Of a DNA stretch of 64,000 nt, positions 46,850 through 58,433 are shown in pieces; position 1 is the first letter of the stretch, and each line of letters opens with the position of its first letter. The notes below the pieces were generated by a model that was not told the origin of the DNA, did not search any database, and saw only the letters and a list, made by a program, of their open reading frames with translations. This DNA comes from Carallia brachiata (lineage: Eukaryota; Streptophyta; Magnoliopsida; Malpighiales; Rhizophoraceae): contig JADCRB010000076.1 of assembly GCA_021464245.1 (NCBI GenBank), positions 316,862 to 380,861 of the forward strand, in the 5' to 3' direction. The position numbers and the translations under genes are program-made.

Positions 46850-49800
46850 AAGTTGTCTGATCTAGAAATATCTTCAATGACAAGACAATCAAAAACAAAC
46901 TATGACGTCGTTTATTAAACTCAAATAAACATCGATATCTTAGTTTTGACAAAAAAATCAATTACGTCTCATAAATGGAGCAAAGAGAGTGTCTTTCAAA
47001 ATCAAAACAAATCCTAAATCTAATTTTAATTCAACTACTCATACAAACTTTATTGTCACTTATTCTTCGTTCCTTAGTCATATATTGACTTTATCCATAC
47101 TTGACTTTTACTTGCTCTTGAACCCCTTTAAAATTATTAACATGACTAGAAGTAATGAAAGTTAATTCACCAAGAATTTTAAATAATATTTATCAAACTG
47201 AATTCAAAACAAATAAAAGCAAAAGAATTTCAGGATGAATTATTTTTATTCTTCCATTCAAGATAATTCTTATAGGAAAAATTGTCATTTTTCTATAACC
47301 AACTTTCTTATAGAACCAACATTCATCTTTCATTATCATAGTTTTAGGACTAAGTTGCTTTTGACCGAGATTGTTTTCAAGAACACCATTTTCTTGAGAC
47401 TTAATTTTTTTTTTTGTGAAAAGACATTCAGGCGTGGTTGATTGGCTAAATTCACATTACGTGAAACCTCATGCTTCATTATTTCCTTTTTTATCTCTTA
47501 TAATTTTCACCAGTCACAGATTCAATTACAAAAGACTGATTATTCATAAAAATAACACATAAAGTTGAAAAACAATGATAGGTCGATAGGATAGTTCAAC
47601 AAATATTGTGTCATTAAGAATCTCAAATTATCATTACAAACTCCCATGTGGGTTAAAAAAAAAGGTAATAAATTCTGAAATTAACCCCAAAATAACAAGC
47701 TAAAATAAAAATGAATAGAATTGAAAAATTCAACACTTATAAGCTGAAGAATTCTCAATCCGTTCATTATTAAAATAGCTCAAAGTAATTCAAATTAATA
47801 CACATAATAATCCATATGATTGGGTGATTATAGTTATATGAACTAATTTAGATAAGAAACATCCCAACATTATATAAGAATATTATTAGTTCATCAAATT
47901 GATATTATAGTGACTAATATTTAATTTTTCTATTTTATTCCAAACAAATATCATATAATAAAATTGTCCACTATAAAATTCAACACCATATAAATTCTGT
48001 TTTATTTATTATCTTATTATCATATAAAAAAAGCGCGATAATGCAATCAACTCAGTACATCAACTCGTACAAAAATGCGAAAAAAGCTATACTGCACCCG
48101 TCGGATTACAGTGCACATAGATAATTATGTTGTGCCTTCAGAGCCGATAGGCTTTGTGACGAGCAATATATAATTGTTTTTGGCTCCATTACATGGGCAG
48201 ATATAGTTTGTCAAATTGCATCCACATGTGTTATTTTTGTGTAATCACAACCAGTATTTGCATGACTACAATTAAAAAATATAAAACAGAAAAAATAATA
48301 ATACTTTTTGTTTCACTTTTTATTATTACAATTATATAAAAAATACTTGTAATTACATAAAATAAAGGCATATAAACACAATTAAGAAATTTCGTCTATC
48401 CACCAAGTTTTTCCCATTATTATTACCGCCACCGTGTGCGCGGCACATCAATAAATATTATTCATGTGCCATCCAGTTTACTCTCGGCTCTGCACTCTCG
48501 CAAAGCCGAGACTTTTTTTTTTTTTTTTTCTAATTAATTAATTATTATAACCAACAAAATGAACGAAGATATGAATAAACACCGCTCATATAAACCCGCT
48601 GCCGACATCCGGCAATTATTATTTGACACAAAATTAGCTTTTGAGTGTGTTCGTCATATTTTAGTCAATGAAATCATAAATCCATTTAATAAATAACGAC
48701 ATATTAGAGCAATTGTTTTATGTTTGAATCCTAACTTGATATGACCGTTTTGATATTACATTTAATAACTTTTATAACTTTAAAATCTCATACTAATGCT
48801 AGAATTATGTACATAAATTAAATATAAATAAATATTAGATGTATCTCTTGTCGCCATATCTTAGAGATTGATGATTAATATGGACTGTGGTGTTCCACAC
48901 GCTAACAAGTAGGTTAGAGATCAACGTCTTCCTCTCTCACACATTAACCTAAAAACTGTGCAGAAAGAGGACTTGCTTCTAATTTAAAACTCTAGTTAAA
49001 TCTATCCATCATGAGCTAACAACAGACTCCACACCAAATAATAACATTGTGCCCAAGTCCAAAATTCAAAACATATTCTTATAATTTATCTATCATTTAT
49101 TAGAGGTAAATATGATCCATTAGATTACTTTATAATATTCAGATTTATAATTGAGTTATATACATCTAATACAGTTTTAATAAAAACAAAAAATCTAATT
49201 GATAGTAGTCTAATAAAAAAATATTCTTACAGCTAATACCTGAAACCCAGTGAAGAAGAATAAGAAAGCAAGAATGCAGAAGAAATGAATTCTGACAATT
49301 TGGGTATCAATGCAATTAAAAAAACGTTGATATGCAAAAATATTTCCATCTTTATTTTATATAATAAATTTAGCGTGTCTTTTTAAACGTAATGTCTTAT
49401 GCACTGTAAACTTTTGCATTCTATAATAAATTTATCATGTCCTTTTAAATGTAACAATTTATTAACCATAAATTAACTTTTAAAACAAAAATAGCTAGTC
49501 ATCAAATAAAATTGACTGTTACAAAACTAAAAGTTAGAGTTATTTTTTTATAGCAAAAACAAAAAAAAAAAAGGATTAATACACAACTTTAATTTTAAGA
49601 GGTTAATTTTAAGAGGCTCAAAGGATCCTCCAACCATTAATGAATGTAGCTTGGCTAAAGATGAGAAAGAAATAGGATCCTACCGATGGAAATGGTTTAT
49701 TCTAACTTTCTAATGCAAAATAATTGAAAGAAATGAGGGGTCTCGTGTCCTTGATGAAAATTATTCTATTTAATAAGGACCCACACATCATTTTACATTA

Positions 49801-49870
49801 CAAAATGATTTAGCAGAAGGAGTTTTCTCACCCATTTATAAAATGATTTGATGGCAAGAGCGGGTGTTCT
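46850..49870. other. AT-rich intergenic region
   Basis: Short ORFs only. Positions about 48200-48400 carry a second copy of the dispersed repeat found in NHL intron 2. No gene supported. Confidence 0.5.
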
Positions 49871-49883
49871 CCTAAGTCCTACC

Positions 49884-50844
49884 TAAGGATGCAAATGAGC
49901 CGAACCGAGCCAAGCTAAGTTGAGCTTGACCCAGCTCGAACTCGGTCAAATTTGAGCTCGGCTCGTTAAGGAATTCATCAGACTCGAGTTCGGTTCAAAC
50001 TTTGGAGATGGAGACTTGAGCTCGACTCGTCACAATGTTACTGAAACTCGGGTTCGGCTCGACCTCGACTCGATTTTGTATTTTTTTTTTAATCTAAGCT
50101 TTATATATATATATATATATATATATCTCCTTTTTCCATTTGATCTATTTTATTTATTTGCTATATATGTTATTTCTACTTTATATATAAATAGAAAAAT
50201 AAGAAAAATAAAAAAATCAAAATTACTTTTTTCATATAATTTTATATAAAAAAGGAAATATATATATGTAAAAAAATGGATATGTGGATAAAAGCTAATT
50301 ATTCATCCAATCGATATTTGATTGATTGAATGCCTAATGGTATAACTTACCACATTATGATCATCAATCAATTTACTTAATTGCATTTAAATTTCTTCTA
50401 ATTTAAAAAATTTATATTCTTTTGCAAAGAAAAAATAAATATGCAAGTTTATTTTAATTAAGAAAAAATTCAAATAAAAAAAAGAGACAGGAGGAAATAA
50501 TCGAGGTTGAGAGGTTGAGAGCATTTGAAAACAAATAAAAAATTAATCTTAATTTTATTAGTATTTATATTAAAAGTTAAATGATACAATTAAATATTAT
50601 TAATATATTAAATGAGCCCACAATAATACATATTAAACGAGCTCTTAATGATACATTTATCGAGCTGTTCACGAGCCTGTACCGAGCCGAATCTGCTATT
50701 GTTCAGGCTCGGCTCGTTTATTAAACGAGCTTTGGTTTTAGGCTCGTGTATCGCTCATTTAGTAAATGAATGAGCCCGAACCGAGCCTTTACCGAGCTGA
50801 GCCATCGAACTTTTAACGAACGTATCGGCTCATTTACAGCCCTA
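49884..50844. mobile_element. Non-autonomous hAT element, 961 bp
   Basis: Left end TAAGGATGCAAATGAGCCGA and right end (reverse complement) TAGGGCTGTAAATGAGCCGA are imperfect TIRs. A perfect 8-bp duplication GTCCTACC flanks it (49876-49883 and 50845-50852). Subterminal GAGCTCG/GCTCGGCTCG repeats are dense at both ends and the middle is AT-rich. An 8-bp duplication and TA-GGG-TG-AAATG ends fit the hAT superfamily. No transposase. Confidence 0.85.
50102..50124. repeat. (AT)n microsatellite
   Basis: Uninterrupted TA dinucleotides inside the hAT element. Confidence 0.9.
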
Positions 50845-50904
50845 GTCCTACCCCTTTCAATGAATAAGCTCAAAATTAAAAGCACCAGTAATCCTCAAAT
50901 GATG

Positions 50905-51065
50905 TAGAGCTCTTATTTCTTAATTATAGTTATTGTGAATTAAATAACCATAACATAATAAGAATATACACAAACTTTAATTCAATTGGATTAGTTGCTA
51001 ATATAAATGCTTATCGGGCCAATTTTTGCAAAAGTCGAGGAGAAAATCAAGTGGAGAATAAATGG
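50905..51065. repeat. Left flanking direct repeat of the foldback element
   Basis: Resembles 52635-52775 in the same orientation, with AGTTATTGTG.ATT.AAT, TATACACAAA.TTTAATT, and CTTAT.GGGCC.AATTTTT.CAAAAGT.GAGGAGAAAAT.AA. The two copies bracket the inverted repeat. Confidence 0.75.
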
Positions 51066-51069
51066 GACA

Positions 51070-52545
51070 AATCCTAAAATAAGTTAGTAACTCTTTAATT
51101 TGACATATTTATATTAATAACTTTAAAAATTGTTAATGTGGGTTAGTATTAGTGGAGAAAAAATTACACAGTTGGATCAAAAATGTTGCTTTAATAGAAT
51201 TTTTCAATTAACTGATGATATAGACGTATATGTGGCCGTCCCAGTCACCAATGTTCGCTTATATGGCACACTCCATCAATGGATAAGTCGTAAAAGAGGT
51301 TAGTAAATTTGGTAAATTTAGGTTAATAATTTTAAAAATTATTAATGTGGATTAGCATCATTAAAAAGGATTATACAATTGGGTCAGAAATGTTATTCTA
51401 ATAAAATTCTCTGTTAACTGATGATGTGGACGTTTATGTGACAGTCCTAGTCACTAACATTTGTTTACATGGCACACCAAGTCATTTATTATTACCTATG
51501 TGGCATTTAATTGCTTCAATCTTCTCTTCACTTAGTCTCACTTAGTCTAGGTGGACAAAAAAAATTTTCTTTCATTTTCTATAAAAATATACATGCCCTT
51601 CAATTTTCTAAAAAATCTGTCTCCATCGTCGTTCTTCCTCTCTCCGATCTGCTTCTTTTCTCTATGCAAGTTCTTCCTCTTCTTCCCTTGATTTCTCTCT
51701 TTATTCCTATTCTTCCCTTGATTTCTCTCTTCCTCTTCTTCCTCTTCTTCTCTCTACGCAATCTCTCTTTCCCTTTAGATGAGAGGTAGTCGGTGGTGAG
51801 AAAGAGAGATTGCGAAGAGAAGAAGAGGAAGAAGAGGAAGAGAGAAATCAAGGGAAGAAGAGGAAGAACTTGCGTAGACAGTGGTGAGAAAGAGAGAAAT
51901 CAAGGGAAGAAGAGGAAGAACTTGCGTAAAAAGAAGAAGCAGATCGGAGACAGGAAGAACGACGATGAAGAGAGAGAGATTTCTTAGGAAATTGAAGGGT
52001 TGGTATATTTTTTTTTTATAAAAAATAATGAAAGAAATTTTTTTTGTCCACCTAGACTAAGTGAGACTAAGTCAAGAGGAGAGAGAAGCAATTAAACGCC
52101 ACATAAGCAATAACAAATAACTTAGCATGTCATGTAAACAAATGTTAGTGATCAGGACTGTCATATATATGTCTACGTCATCACATAACGGAGAATTTTA
52201 TTGGATTAACGATTCTAGCTCAATTGTGTAATTTTTTTTAACGATATTAATCCATATTGATAATTTTTAAAGTTACTAACTTAAATTCATTAAATTGAAG
52301 AGTTACTAACTTATTTCAAAACTTATCCATTGATGGAGTGTGCCACATAAGCGAAAAATGGTGATTGGGACTGCCACATATACTTCCACGCCATCATTTA
52401 GTGGAAAATTCTATTGGAGTAATATTTTTGATTTAATTGTGTAATTTTTTTAATAATGCTATTTCATATTAATAATTTTTAAAGTTACTAACGTAAATTC
52501 GTCAAATTAAAGAGTTATTAACCTATTTTAAGACTTATCTCGAGA
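51070..52545. mobile_element. Large foldback element with arms of about 730 bp
   Basis: Sequence reading inward from about 51072 (ATAAGTTAGTAACTCTTTAA) is matched inward from about 52535 in reverse complement (ATAGGTTAATAACTCTTTAA), and so on to the centre near 51790. There TTCCTCTTCTTCCCTTGATT on the left faces AATCAAGGGAAGAAGAGGAA on the right. Each arm itself holds two related units of about 240 bp, each with TTAGTAA...TTAATGTGG...GGCACAC. Ser/Leu- and Lys/Arg-rich ORFs here arise from the pyrimidine/purine tracts and are not genes. The element is transposon-like, but its family is uncertain. Confidence 0.8.
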
Positions 52546-52634
52546 AGAAATTATAAGAGTCATTAAAACTCGAATATAGGACCAAGAGGTTGCAATAGAA
52601 TGTCCCAACCAATTATGATAGAAGTACGAAATTT

Positions 52635-52775
52635 TATTTTTTAAGTAGTTATTGTGCATTGAATTACTGTAACATAAAAAAAATATACACAAATTTTAAT
52701 TTAATTGCAGTAGTGGCTAATTTATATGCTTATGGGCCCAATTTTTTCAAAAGTGGAGGAGAAAATTAAACCATA
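52635..52775. repeat. Right flanking direct repeat of the foldback element
   Basis: Partner of 50905-51065; see that entry. Diverged by substitutions and small indels. Confidence 0.75.
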
Positions 52776-53099
52776 GCAAGTTTTTTTTTTATACCTTAAA
52801 CAAGCAATGAATTGGGCTACTCTAAATAGCCACCCAGCCATAAAAACTTGGGAAAGGGATCCAATTTTCTCAGCTTTTAAAAACTATCACATTAAGATTT
52901 AAATGGGTGCAAACTGTAAAGCACTATAGTAGTGGTGTTTACGGACACATAATTAACGGTTAACCACTAATTAATATCAAATTCAAAAAAAATTATATCC
53001 AATTGCAAAAAAAGAAAACAATGCATTAATAAAAAAAAGGGAGTGCAAGAGTCTCCCATATTTTAAGTATCATAAATAATCAATTTATTGCAAAGAGAT

Positions 53100-53165
53100 T
53101 GTTTCCTGCATTTGAACTTGTAACTGGTAGGTTACAATGGAATATTCCACTATACCAATGCTCTT
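53100..53165 (-). repeat. Possible tRNA-derived SINE fragment
   Basis: The minus strand carries A-box-like TGGTATAGTGG (53148-53158) and, about 30 bases on, B-box-like AGTTCAAATGC (53108-53118). No full cloverleaf. Confidence 0.4.
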
Positions 53166-53397
53166 TGATTTTATAGATTTTAATATGTAAAAAATTTTAC
53201 ATATGAAAAAATAAATATCATTAACTATTACTATTATCACATGCATTAGTGTTTTTTATTTTAAGTGGATATCATTTATATTAGTGTAAAATTATTAATA
53301 AATTATACTTATTAAAAATAATAAGTCAATTTAGAAATTCCCAAAAAATTCTATACGATAATAGCATCATTGCAACAAACTGGTGTCTGTTGCCATA

Positions 53398-55944
53398 TTA
53401 GTGACGGTTTTTCCTAAACCTTGTTCCCTTTCGATGCCATCTCCCTTCAATCCTTCTCGCAAACCATGAAAGTCTTGTTGTTGTAAGTGCAAGGTACCCA
53501 ATTGATAATCCAAGCACTAGCCCGCATCCATATCCCATCCACGTAGCAGTCCATCTGAATCCACTGAAGAACCCATCAGCATCTTCCTCTTCTTCAGAGT
53601 TTGATGCTGTTGCTGCTAGCTCTGGTGCCTTACCACTTTTACATTTTTTTGGCAGTAGAATCCCGCATAATCCCGGATTTCCTTCGTATGAACTGCCATC
53701 AAACGTGTCGAATTGATACCCTTGAGGCACAGGTCCCTCAAGATTGTTATATGAAAGGTTGAGGACATGGAGAAATGTTAAATTTACCAACTGCACAGGA
53801 ATTCTACCAACAAGCACATTTGAAGAGAGGTCTAAGGATTCCAAGTTGATCAAACTTGCCAGTGATGATGGGATATGGCCTGTCAGGAAATTGTGAGACA
53901 GGTTGAGGTGTCGAAGACCTTTAAGCTCTGCAATTGACCATGGAATCTTACCCTTGAATCTATTGCCCGATAAATTGATGGTGATGAGGATTGTTTGAAT
54001 TTTTGCCCGTTCAATATTCAATCCGTTTAATGTCAGCTCTACAGAATAGTTATAACGGTAGATTTCTTCCCTCATGTAGCTCATGTTCTTTTCAAAGGAA
54101 GTCATTGCTTTGAGATTGCTGAAAAACTCTGTTGGCAAAGGTCCCCCCAAAATGTTGTTGGACAAGTCAAGAATCCTCAACTCGGGGAAGGAGTAATTGG
54201 TTGTAAGACTGCTCAGAGAACCATGAATCTTATTCGATTGTAACGAAAGAAGTTTGAGTGCTGGAAGAATTCCAAGGAAATTGGGGAACTTGTCTTCTAT
54301 CTTGTTATTGCCAAGATCAAGGAATTCCAATCTCCTGCAGTTGATGATAGATTCCGGCACTTGCCCTTCAAGTTCATTGCCATTGAGATTCAGATATCTC
54401 AAGCCATTCCCCTCGGAGAACATGCTGGGGATTGTGCCTTGGAAATTATTCATACCTAAATGAAACACTCGAAGACTGTTGGTGAAATTTCCTAGGCATT
54501 GTGGTATAGAACCTCTGAAGCTATTATTGGACAAGTCAAGAATTTCCAAAGATTTCAGTTTGCATATTGAAGAAGGGATTGTGCCTTGGAAATTATTCGT
54601 GCCTAAATGAAACGCTCGAAGACTGTTGGTGAAATTTCCTAGGCATTGTGGTATAGAACCTTTGAAGCTATTATGGGACAAGTAAAGAATTTCCAGAGAT
54701 TTCAGTTTGCATATTGAAGAAGGGATAACCTCTGTTAGTTTTTCGTTTGATTGAAGTATGAGAATACGAAGGTTCACAAGATTGAAAAGTGAACTTGGAA
54801 GGGGACCTTGCAGTTTGTTTTCCGCGAGGTGGAGATAAGCCAGGTTTGACAAGTTTTCAAAAGAAGTTGGGATTGGCCCAGTGATATTATTTTCTTGGAG
54901 TCCAAGATAGCTAAGAGACTTCAATATTCCAAGGCTTGGAGGTATGGAGCCAGAGAGTTGGTTATTGGAAAGAAAAAGCTTATTTAACTTTGTCAAGTTC
55001 CCTATAGAACTTGGGATTGAACCTGTGAGACGATTGTCTTGCAATTCCAGATAACAGAGGGATTTAAGCATCCCAACTTCTTCTGGTATAGAACCTGACA
55101 ATTCATTGCGATATAGATAAAGAAACGACAGATCGGTTAAGTTTCCTATGGGCGAAGGAATCATACCTCTGAGGCCATTCATTGATAAATCAAGCAACTT
55201 AAGCCTCTTCATCATTCTAACTGCTGTTGGTATGGAACCGGCTAGCTTATTATCTTCAAGAAACAGATAAACTAAGTTGGAAAAATTTGTGACGGAGACA
55301 GGGATGGAACCTTCAAGATGATTTTCTTGCAAGGAGAGAAAAGAAAGTGAGTTGAGCTTGCCAATTTCTTCAGGAATGGAACCATTGATCTCGTTCGCAG
55401 CGAGAGACAACGTTCTAAGATTAGACAATGATGCGATTTCTGCTGGAATATTACCAGAAAAATGATTCTTAGACAAGTCAAGAACGATGATCTTGGAAAG
55501 ATTACCAATGTGTGAGGGGATGGCTCCATAGAATGAATTGTTAACGAGGACAAGGCGTATGAGATTGGGAAATGACAATAAGCTGAGACTCTGAAGCGTA
55601 CCCTGTAAACCAGAATCTGAGATGCTTATATTGGTAATGCTTCCCTTGGAATCACAATATATGCCAAGCCAATTGCAAGGGCTGCTTCCTCCAGTCAGAT
55701 TCCAAGAAGATAAGAAAATTTGGCTTTGGTTGTCAAGACTGGCTTTCCATCTTAGAAGCGCCTCTGCTTCAGTCGCCGCTTCATTTTCAGCAGCAGCAGC
55801 AGCAGCCAGAAAGAAAGTAGGGGTAGGGGAAGCGACAGAAATGGAGTAATAAGAAAGTACTAAGATGGCAAGGAAGGAGAACAAGATGTGAAGCAATATG
55901 GGATGTGGTTTATTTGAGGAAGAAGCCATGGCTTTGGTGATCAT
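53398..55944 (-). CDS. Leucine-rich repeat receptor-like protein (RLP), 848 aa, single exon
   Basis: A cell-surface receptor without a kinase. Signal peptide around residues 13-40 (LLHILFSFLAILVLSYYSIS), LRRNT with EAEALLRWKASLDN and SSPCNWLGIYC (about 58-98), then plant extracellular LRRs (IPxxIGNLxxLxxLxLxxN) to about residue 760. These are interrupted near 605-655 by an island-like stretch (YRYNYSVELTLNGLNIERAK). The C-terminal cap is EGNPGLCGILLPKKC, an acidic juxtamembrane run follows (NSEEEEDADGF), then a TM helix (MGYGCGLVLGLSIGYLAL, about 803-820) and a short basic tail. Such proteins usually partner SOBIR1/BAK1-type kinases in immunity or development. The ATG at 55944 gives MITKAM; an in-frame ATG at 55929 (MASSSN) has an equally good context. 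The ectodomain start resembles MIK2-type kinases while the end is RLP-like. No disruptive change seen. Confidence 0.92.
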   Translation of the reverse strand: MITKAMASSSNKPHPILLHILFSFLAILVLSYYSISVASPTPTFFLAAAAAAENEAATEAEALLRWKASLDNQSQIFLSSWNLTGGSSPCNWLGIYCDSKGSITNISISDSGLQGTLQSLSLLSFPNLIRLVLVNNSFYGAIPSHIGNLSKIIVLDLSKNHFSGNIPAEIASLSNLRTLSLAANEINGSIPEEIGKLNSLSFLSLQENHLEGSIPVSVTNFSNLVYLFLEDNKLAGSIPTAVRMMKRLKLLDLSMNGLRGMIPSPIGNLTDLSFLYLYRNELSGSIPEEVGMLKSLCYLELQDNRLTGSIPSSIGNLTKLNKLFLSNNQLSGSIPPSLGILKSLSYLGLQENNITGPIPTSFENLSNLAYLHLAENKLQGPLPSSLFNLVNLRILILQSNEKLTEVIPSSICKLKSLEILYLSHNSFKGSIPQCLGNFTNSLRAFHLGTNNFQGTIPSSICKLKSLEILDLSNNSFRGSIPQCLGNFTNSLRVFHLGMNNFQGTIPSMFSEGNGLRYLNLNGNELEGQVPESIINCRRLEFLDLGNNKIEDKFPNFLGILPALKLLSLQSNKIHGSLSSLTTNYSFPELRILDLSNNILGGPLPTEFFSNLKAMTSFEKNMSYMREEIYRYNYSVELTLNGLNIERAKIQTILITINLSGNRFKGKIPWSIAELKGLRHLNLSHNFLTGHIPSSLASLINLESLDLSSNVLVGRIPVQLVNLTFLHVLNLSYNNLEGPVPQGYQFDTFDGSSYEGNPGLCGILLPKKCKSGKAPELAATASNSEEEEDADGFFSGFRWTATWMGYGCGLVLGLSIGYLALTTTRLSWFARRIEGRWHRKGTRFRKNRH
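54431..54724 (-). repeat. 147-bp in-frame duplication inside the RLP gene
   Basis: Residues about 407-455 and 456-504 are two near-identical 49-residue units beginning IPSSICKLKSLEIL and ending HLG.NNFQGT. At the DNA level GATTGTGCCTTGGAAATTAT recurs 147 bases apart. Confidence 0.9.
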
Positions 55945-55988
55945 TCAGAACTTTCAAGGGATGTGGGTTGGATGTTAGTCCTAAGGAC

Positions 55989-56000
55989 AGTATTTATAGT
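55989..56000 (-). promoter_or_regulatory. TATA box of the RLP gene
   Basis: ACTATAAATACT on the minus strand lies about 50 bases before ATG 55944, a typical core-promoter position. Confidence 0.6.
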
Positions 56001-56249
56001 AACAAAATCTTTTCTGTGTTCTGACTTCCTATTCTATATTCTCTCTGTGTTTTGGGGAACTGAATTGGATCGGTCAGTTCAACTAAAAAATTGAGAATCG
56101 ACCTCATGTCTGGTTCAATTATCTTATTAAGGCCGGAGAGTTCAAGAACCGGGTAAAAATCAGTGAATCGGATTAGTTCTACCATGAACCGGTGCCAATT
56201 TTATCGGTTCAATTGCTTTGTTTGTCAATATTAAACATTTTGTAAAAAA

Positions 56250-56345
56250 AAAAAAAAAAATTGAATCTAAGAAGACTTGAACTTCTCTCCTAAAAATTAG
56301 TTAATAAGAGATTTACCACTACTCTACCAGCTCCCACTTAATAAG
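56250..56345 (-). repeat. Possible tRNA-derived SINE fragment
   Basis: The minus strand has A-box-like TGGTAGAGTAGTGG (56316-56329) and B-box-like AGTTCAAGTCT (56273-56283), then an A/T-rich tail adjoining a 17-base homopolymer at about 56244-56260. Confidence 0.4.
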
Positions 56346-56904
56346 AACATAACAAATAAAATATATATGAGTATTATGTCTTTTTTTTTTCTCTTAAAAA
56401 CCCTATATCTCAAGAAAAATAATTCAAATAAAAAAGAAAATGCAAAACATTTTTTGATTAATTTTTTTTAAAGTAGAAAATTTGTTTAGATTAAAATGTT
56501 TTTACCTAAATTACTTTGAAATAAAACATATGATTATAATATACTTTATACTTTAATTTTTTGACATAAATTATTTACTTCCACAAAATAAATATTTTGT
56601 TAATTTTATCGCAACTTTATAATTTAGATGATTTATTTATTAGTGTATTCATTTTTAACAAATGAAAATAAATTTATTAGTTGAAAATAAAAAATATATA
56701 AATGAGAATATATTTTTTCCTTAATTGAAGAAATTAGTTTAGTTGTCTCTATAAATACTTTATATTAATCATCTTAACATGTGTTAAATTATATTAAATT
56801 ACATTGTCTTTAATTATTTACCTCTATACTATATTACTTAACTTTTTAATATTATCGTAGATTAAATTATAAATTGCATATAATTAAAATTTTCAAATAT
56901 AATC

Positions 56905-56911
<7 letters not shown>

Positions 56912-56942
<31 letters not shown>
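56912..56942. repeat. (TA)n microsatellite
   Basis: About 15 uninterrupted TA units. Confidence 0.95.
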
Positions 56943-56945
<3 letters not shown>

Positions 56946-58433
56946 CTTATATTTTATATATTTTCACATTTTACTTCTCAATATTTTTACATAATATATA
57001 TAAATATTAAAATTTTTATATATTTAATATTAAATACTGGTTTTACCGATTTAACCACGGTTATACCGGTTGAATTTTGAACCTCTCAGTATTCTGGTTC
57101 AATGACCGGTTCGATTGTTAAAATCTTGAATTTCTCCCAAAGAAAATTAATACTTGCTAATTTTATTCTCTTTTTTAATAAATAAAATTTATTCATAATA
57201 TAATGTCATATAATTTATTTTTTTAATTTTTTAGTTTAATAAACTTTACTTATTATGAAATATAAGAATATAAAAAAATTATACTAATTAAAAAATATGT
57301 GTTAAATTAAAAATTTTTAAAAAAATTCGGTTAAGAAAGGAAAGGTCCAAGAGAACTACTTATTTTTATTGGTGGATGTGGCAGGTGAGTGTTCGATCTC
57401 CTGCTATTCTGCAATTGCGTAGTGTTGTTTTACCCGTTTGGCTGCCCGTTCGATTTTGGAGATTCTTCAAATGGGCCTAAAATGAACTGCTTATGGCGCG
57501 TTTCTCATGGAAAAAGTTAGAGATCCGTACAAAAAGAGATCTGAAATAGTACTCTGATGTAATTAGTGGGATTTTGTTTCAAATTGTTTTGGCAGTAAGT
57601 GTAATTAAATATAAAAAAGAGAAAATATTATAATTTTTTTATACTTAATTATATTTATAATTAAAATAATTATATATTAAATTCAATTAATTACTTTCAG
57701 ATATTTTTAAAATTTTTTTTAACCTAAAATTGTAACAGTGCCCATTCAGACACTTTTTAAAATTTTTTTTTTTACCCTGAAAATGTAACAGTTCCGTTCC
57801 TGATACATGGCTGATCGATTTGTATAGCTCGGTGGGTCCCAAGATGTATTTTGACCTGCAACGATATTCACGTGCGCTTAGTTTTTTCATCTTACTAATA
57901 ATCCTCCTACTTGGTACAAAGATTGATAATTTCTTAGAATTCATAGATGCGGTTAATTTTGATGCAAGAAAATTGCGACTAAGATAACGCAATTATCACT
58001 GTTCATTAAGAGTGCATTTGGTACTAACTAATATCATATAAGATAATATAGATCAATACGATATAAAATAGATTAAATTAATAATTTTTATTATATTTAA
58101 ATAAAATTAAATAATATAAAATAATTATTTTATCTCATATTAAAAAATATGTGATAAAATAATATGATATATTAAAATGACTTTTTTATCTTTAAAAATA
58201 ATTAATTTATTTTTGTTATTAAATTTTAATATTTTTTTATTAAAAATAACTAAAATTAAGTGATAAAATATTAATTTAAAAAAAAAGGCGAAATTTCAAT
58301 TAAAAGAAAAAGGAAAAAAAAAAAAGTGTCCTTTGCAAAAGAAACACCAGCTTCAACTCTATCACCGCTGACCACCACCGCCACCTCCCTCGCTACAGAA
58401 GAAGTTTTATCAGATTCTCTCTGTGTAATCAAA

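Larger units (their letters stand above)
56001..58000. other. AT-rich spacer upstream of the RLP gene
   Basis: Contains GGTTCAATT/ACCGG motifs near 56060-56215 and 57035-57115, a 17-base A run, a (TA)n tract and a possible SINE. The ORF at 57687-57992 (-) has no recognised motif. No gene supported. Confidence 0.45.

Noticed and set aside
51511..51987. Leu/Ser-rich and Lys/Arg-rich ORFs
   Set aside because: They come from the pyrimidine/purine tracts at the centre of the foldback element and mirror each other.
53100..56345. tRNA genes at the A-box/B-box motifs near 53.1 and 56.3 kb
   Set aside because: No complete cloverleaf can be formed; SINE-like remnants fit better.
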